Source: Brevibacillus fluminis (GTDB taxonomy: Bacteria; Bacillota; Bacilli; Brevibacillales; Brevibacillaceae). Taken from it: a stretch of DNA of 64,000 nt. Location of the stretch: positions 62,001-126,000 of the forward strand of contig NZ_RHHQ01000006.1 of the NCBI RefSeq assembly GCF_003710825.1, in the 5' to 3' direction. A program made the translations under genes and the position numbers. Under the pieces are notes generated by a model, which did no database searches, was not told the origin of the DNA, and was given only the letters and a program-made list of their open reading frames with translations. Position 1 is the first letter of the stretch, and each line of letters begins with the position of its first letter. This document shows, one piece after another, positions 62,045 through 64,000 of the stretch.

Positions 62045-63133
62045 ATGCGCGCAAGGCTGATTTTGGAAGATGGAACGGTATGTGTAGGGAAAGCAATCGG
62101 AGCTACATCGGAATCGATTGGCGAGGTTGTATTTAATACAGGTTTGACAGGCTATCAGGAGGTTATCTCCGACCCGTCCTACTGCGGACAAATCGTCGTA
62201 ATGACCTATCCACTGGTAGGCAACTACGGGATCAACCGTGACGATTTCGAATCGGTGCGCCCGTTCATCCACGGGTTTGTCGTACGCGAGCACTGCGATG
62301 TGCCAAGCAACTGGCGGAACTCCAAGACGCTCGACGAGCTGTTGAAAATGTACGATATCCCAGGCATCGCGGGCGTTGATACACGCATGCTGACGCGGAA
62401 AATCCGTCATTTCGGTACATTGCGCGGAATCATTACCACGAGCGAGGCGCCGGCGGAAGAGCTGATTGCGACCTTGCAGGCAAGCAAGCTGATGACTGAT
62501 CAAGTTTCGCGCGTCTCCACCAAGAGTGTGTTCTCCAGCCCTGGCAACGGGCATCGTATCGCACTGGTCGATTTCGGTTCCAAGCACGGCATTTTGCGCG
62601 AGCTGACCAAGCGCGGCTGCGATGTGGTGGTTGTTCCTTACAACACGACTGCGGAAGAAATCCGCCGCATCGAGCCGGACGGCATCATGCTCTCCAATGG
62701 CCCTGGCGACCCGAAAGATGTGCCGGAAGCGATCCAAATGATCCGTGACATCTTGGGCGAGTATCCGCTGTTCGGCATCTGCCTCGGACACCAGCTGCTG
62801 TCGCTCGCGAAAGGCGCAGACACACAAAAAATGAAATTCGGCCACCGCGGTGGAAACCAACCGGTGAAAGAACTGACCACAGGTCGCACATACATCACTT
62901 CACAAAACCACGGCTATGCCGTAACGGCAGAGTCGATTGAAGGAACAGGGCTTGAAGTCACGCACATTTCCTTGAACGACGATACCATCGAAGGCGTGCG
63001 CGACGTCGCAAACCGCGCGTTCTCGGTACAGTACCATCCAGAGGCGGCGCCGGGTCCATACGATTCCGGTTACCTGTTCGATCAATTCCTCGATATGATT
63101 GCGAAAGCGAAGGAGGCCAAAACACATGCCTAA
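62045..63133 (+). CDS. carA: Carbamoyl-phosphate synthase, small chain
   Basis: A glutamine amidotransferase subunit of 362 residues that delivers ammonia to carB. N-terminal CPSase small domain (about 1-130: [22 protein letters not shown]) and a class I amidotransferase domain with the catalytic Cys in FGICLGHQ (about 240) and YHPEA near the end. This is the pyrimidine-specific pyrAA gene by context. Overlaps carB by 8 bp. Confidence 0.95.
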   Translation: MRARLILEDGTVCVGKAIGATSESIGEVVFNTGLTGYQEVISDPSYCGQIVVMTYPLVGNYGINRDDFESVRPFIHGFVVREHCDVPSNWRNSKTLDELLKMYDIPGIAGVDTRMLTRKIRHFGTLRGIITTSEAPAEELIATLQASKLMTDQVSRVSTKSVFSSPGNGHRIALVDFGSKHGILRELTKRGCDVVVVPYNTTAEEIRRIEPDGIMLSNGPGDPKDVPEAIQMIRDILGEYPLFGICLGHQLLSLAKGADTQKMKFGHRGGNQPVKELTTGRTYITSQNHGYAVTAESIEGTGLEVTHISLNDDTIEGVRDVANRAFSVQYHPEAAPGPYDSGYLFDQFLDMIAKAKEAKTHA

Positions 63134-64000
63134 AAATACAGACTTGAAAAAAATTCTCGTGATTGGCTCCGGTCCAATCGTAATCGGCCAAGCGGCAGAG
63201 TTTGACTATGCAGGTACACAAGCGTGCCAAGCACTGAAGGAAGAGGGCATGGAGGTTATTTTGATCAACTCCAACCCAGCTACCATCATGACCGATACCA
63301 ACATGGCGGACAAAGTGTATATCGAGCCAATCACGCTTGAATTCGTCGAGCGCGTCATCCGTCAGGAAAAGCCAGACGGCCTTCTGCCGACCTTGGGCGG
63401 ACAGACTGGTCTAAACATGGCGGTCGCACTTGCAGAAGCGGGCGTCCTGGAGCGCGAAAACGTGAAGCTGCTGGGAACCAACCTCGACTCGATCAAGCAA
63501 GCGGAAGACCGTGAACTGTTCCGTGCCCTGATGAATGAACTGAAAGAGCCAGTGCCAGACTCCGTGATTGTCAGCACGATTGAAGAAGCGGTTGATTTCG
63601 CGAATGAGATCGGCTATCCGATCATCGTGCGCCCGGCTTACACATTGGGCGGAACTGGCGGCGGTATTTGCGATGATGAAGAATCGCTCCGCGACATCGT
63701 GGCGAGCGGACTGAAATACTCGCCGATCACCCAATGCCTGATCGAAAAAAGCATCGCTGGCATGAAGGAAGTCGAGTACGAGGTCATGCGCGATGCCAAC
63801 GACAACTGCATCGTAGTCTGCAACATGGAAAACATCGACCCTGTCGGAGTTCATACTGGGGACAGTATCGTCGTAGCACCGAGCCAAACGCTGTCTGACC
63901 GTGAATATCAAATGCTGCGCTCTTCTGCACTGAACATCATCCGCGCACTCGGGATCGAGGGCGGCTGCAACGTGCAATATGCGCTTGATCCATACAGCTT
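63126..64000 (+). CDS. carB: Carbamoyl-phosphate synthase, large chain (5' part)
   Basis: The frame opens at ATG 63126, inside the last codons of carA, and is still open at the window edge; 291 residues are seen out of an expected 1050-1070. [50 protein letters not shown] and [15 protein letters not shown] are typical of the first ATP-grasp half. Most likely the pyrAB gene of the operon; the remaining genes (pyrK, pyrD, pyrF, pyrE) would follow outside. Confidence 0.96.
   Translation, partial: MPKNTDLKKILVIGSGPIVIGQAAEFDYAGTQACQALKEEGMEVILINSNPATIMTDTNMADKVYIEPITLEFVERVIRQEKPDGLLPTLGGQTGLNMAVALAEAGVLERENVKLLGTNLDSIKQAEDRELFRALMNELKEPVPDSVIVSTIEEAVDFANEIGYPIIVRPAYTLGGTGGGICDDEESLRDIVASGLKYSPITQCLIEKSIAGMKEVEYEVMRDANDNCIVVCNMENIDPVGVHTGDSIVVAPSQTLSDREYQMLRSSALNIIRALGIEGGCNVQYALDPYS

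Overview
The window comes from the chromosome of an endospore-forming Firmicute of the Bacillales type. The evidence is the gene content: a division and cell-wall (dcw) cluster that carries sporulation members (spoVD, spoVE), followed by spoIIGA-sigE-sigG, the ylm/divIVA block, a complete gerP spore-coat operon, a T-box in front of ileS, and a PyrR-attenuated pyrimidine operon. The Bacillus subtilis gene order is largely kept. The murA inside the dcw cluster, the S-adenosylhomocysteinase at the left edge and the moderate GC suggest a relative outside Bacillus proper (Brevibacillus-, Tumebacillus- or Effusibacillus-like). The genus cannot be settled from the sequence alone.

Layout. 1-3.5 kb: an amino-acid permease cut by the window edge, a divergent LysR regulator, and ahcY. 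3.6-24.2 kb: the dcw cluster mraZ-rsmH-ftsL-pbpB-spoVD-murE-mraY-murD-spoVE-murG-murB-murA-divIB-two DUF881 genes-sbp-ftsA-ftsZ, with MraZ-type operator repeats at its head and internal terminators and promoters. 24.2-27 kb: spoIIGA-sigE-sigG, with a Spo0A-type spoIIG promoter and a forespore-type promoter before sigG. 27.4-31.4 kb: ymxH-pgeF-ylmE-sepF-ylmG-ylmH-divIVA. 31.4-34.6 kb: T-box and ileS. 34.8-42.6 kb: a mixed accessory stretch (YteA-type DksA protein, a mandelate-racemase-group enzyme with an MFS transporter, a Nudix hydrolase with a TrxB-like flavoprotein, a MerR/MATE pair, an Hsp20-like protein). 42.7-45.1 kb: gerPABCDEF on the minus strand plus a divergent GerPD-like gene. 45.1-48.9 kb: topB and a secreted protein of unknown function. 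49-52.7 kb: a zinc-limitation locus, with a promoter flanked by two Zur-type operators driving a COG0523 GTPase and a cysteine-poor ribosomal protein L33, and the YcgR/YcgQ pair facing it. 52.9-57.4 kb: small unknown genes, a phosphohexomutase, a kinase-like protein, lspA and an RluD-type pseudouridine synthase. 57.4-64 kb: pyrR-pyrP-pyrB-pyrC-carA-carB, with three PyrR attenuators; carB runs off the window.

How the genes work together. The left half makes peptidoglycan precursors, builds the Z-ring and divisome, and then starts the compartment-specific sporulation programme (SpoIIGA activates pro-sigma-E, sigma-G follows in the forespore). Much of the visible regulation is by RNA or operator elements read directly from sequence: MraZ repeats, a Shine-Dalgarno-sequestering hairpin before spoVD, the T-box, the MerR 19-bp-spacer promoter, paired Zur boxes and PyrR loops.

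The most noteworthy items are a two-copy dispersed intergenic repeat whose copies differ by a clean 28-nt deletion between short direct repeats, the spoVD leader hairpin, the divergent GerPD paralogue, the glutamine/serine-rich tail on DivIB, and several small or orphan genes. No insertion sequence, prophage, CRISPR array, tRNA or rRNA was seen.
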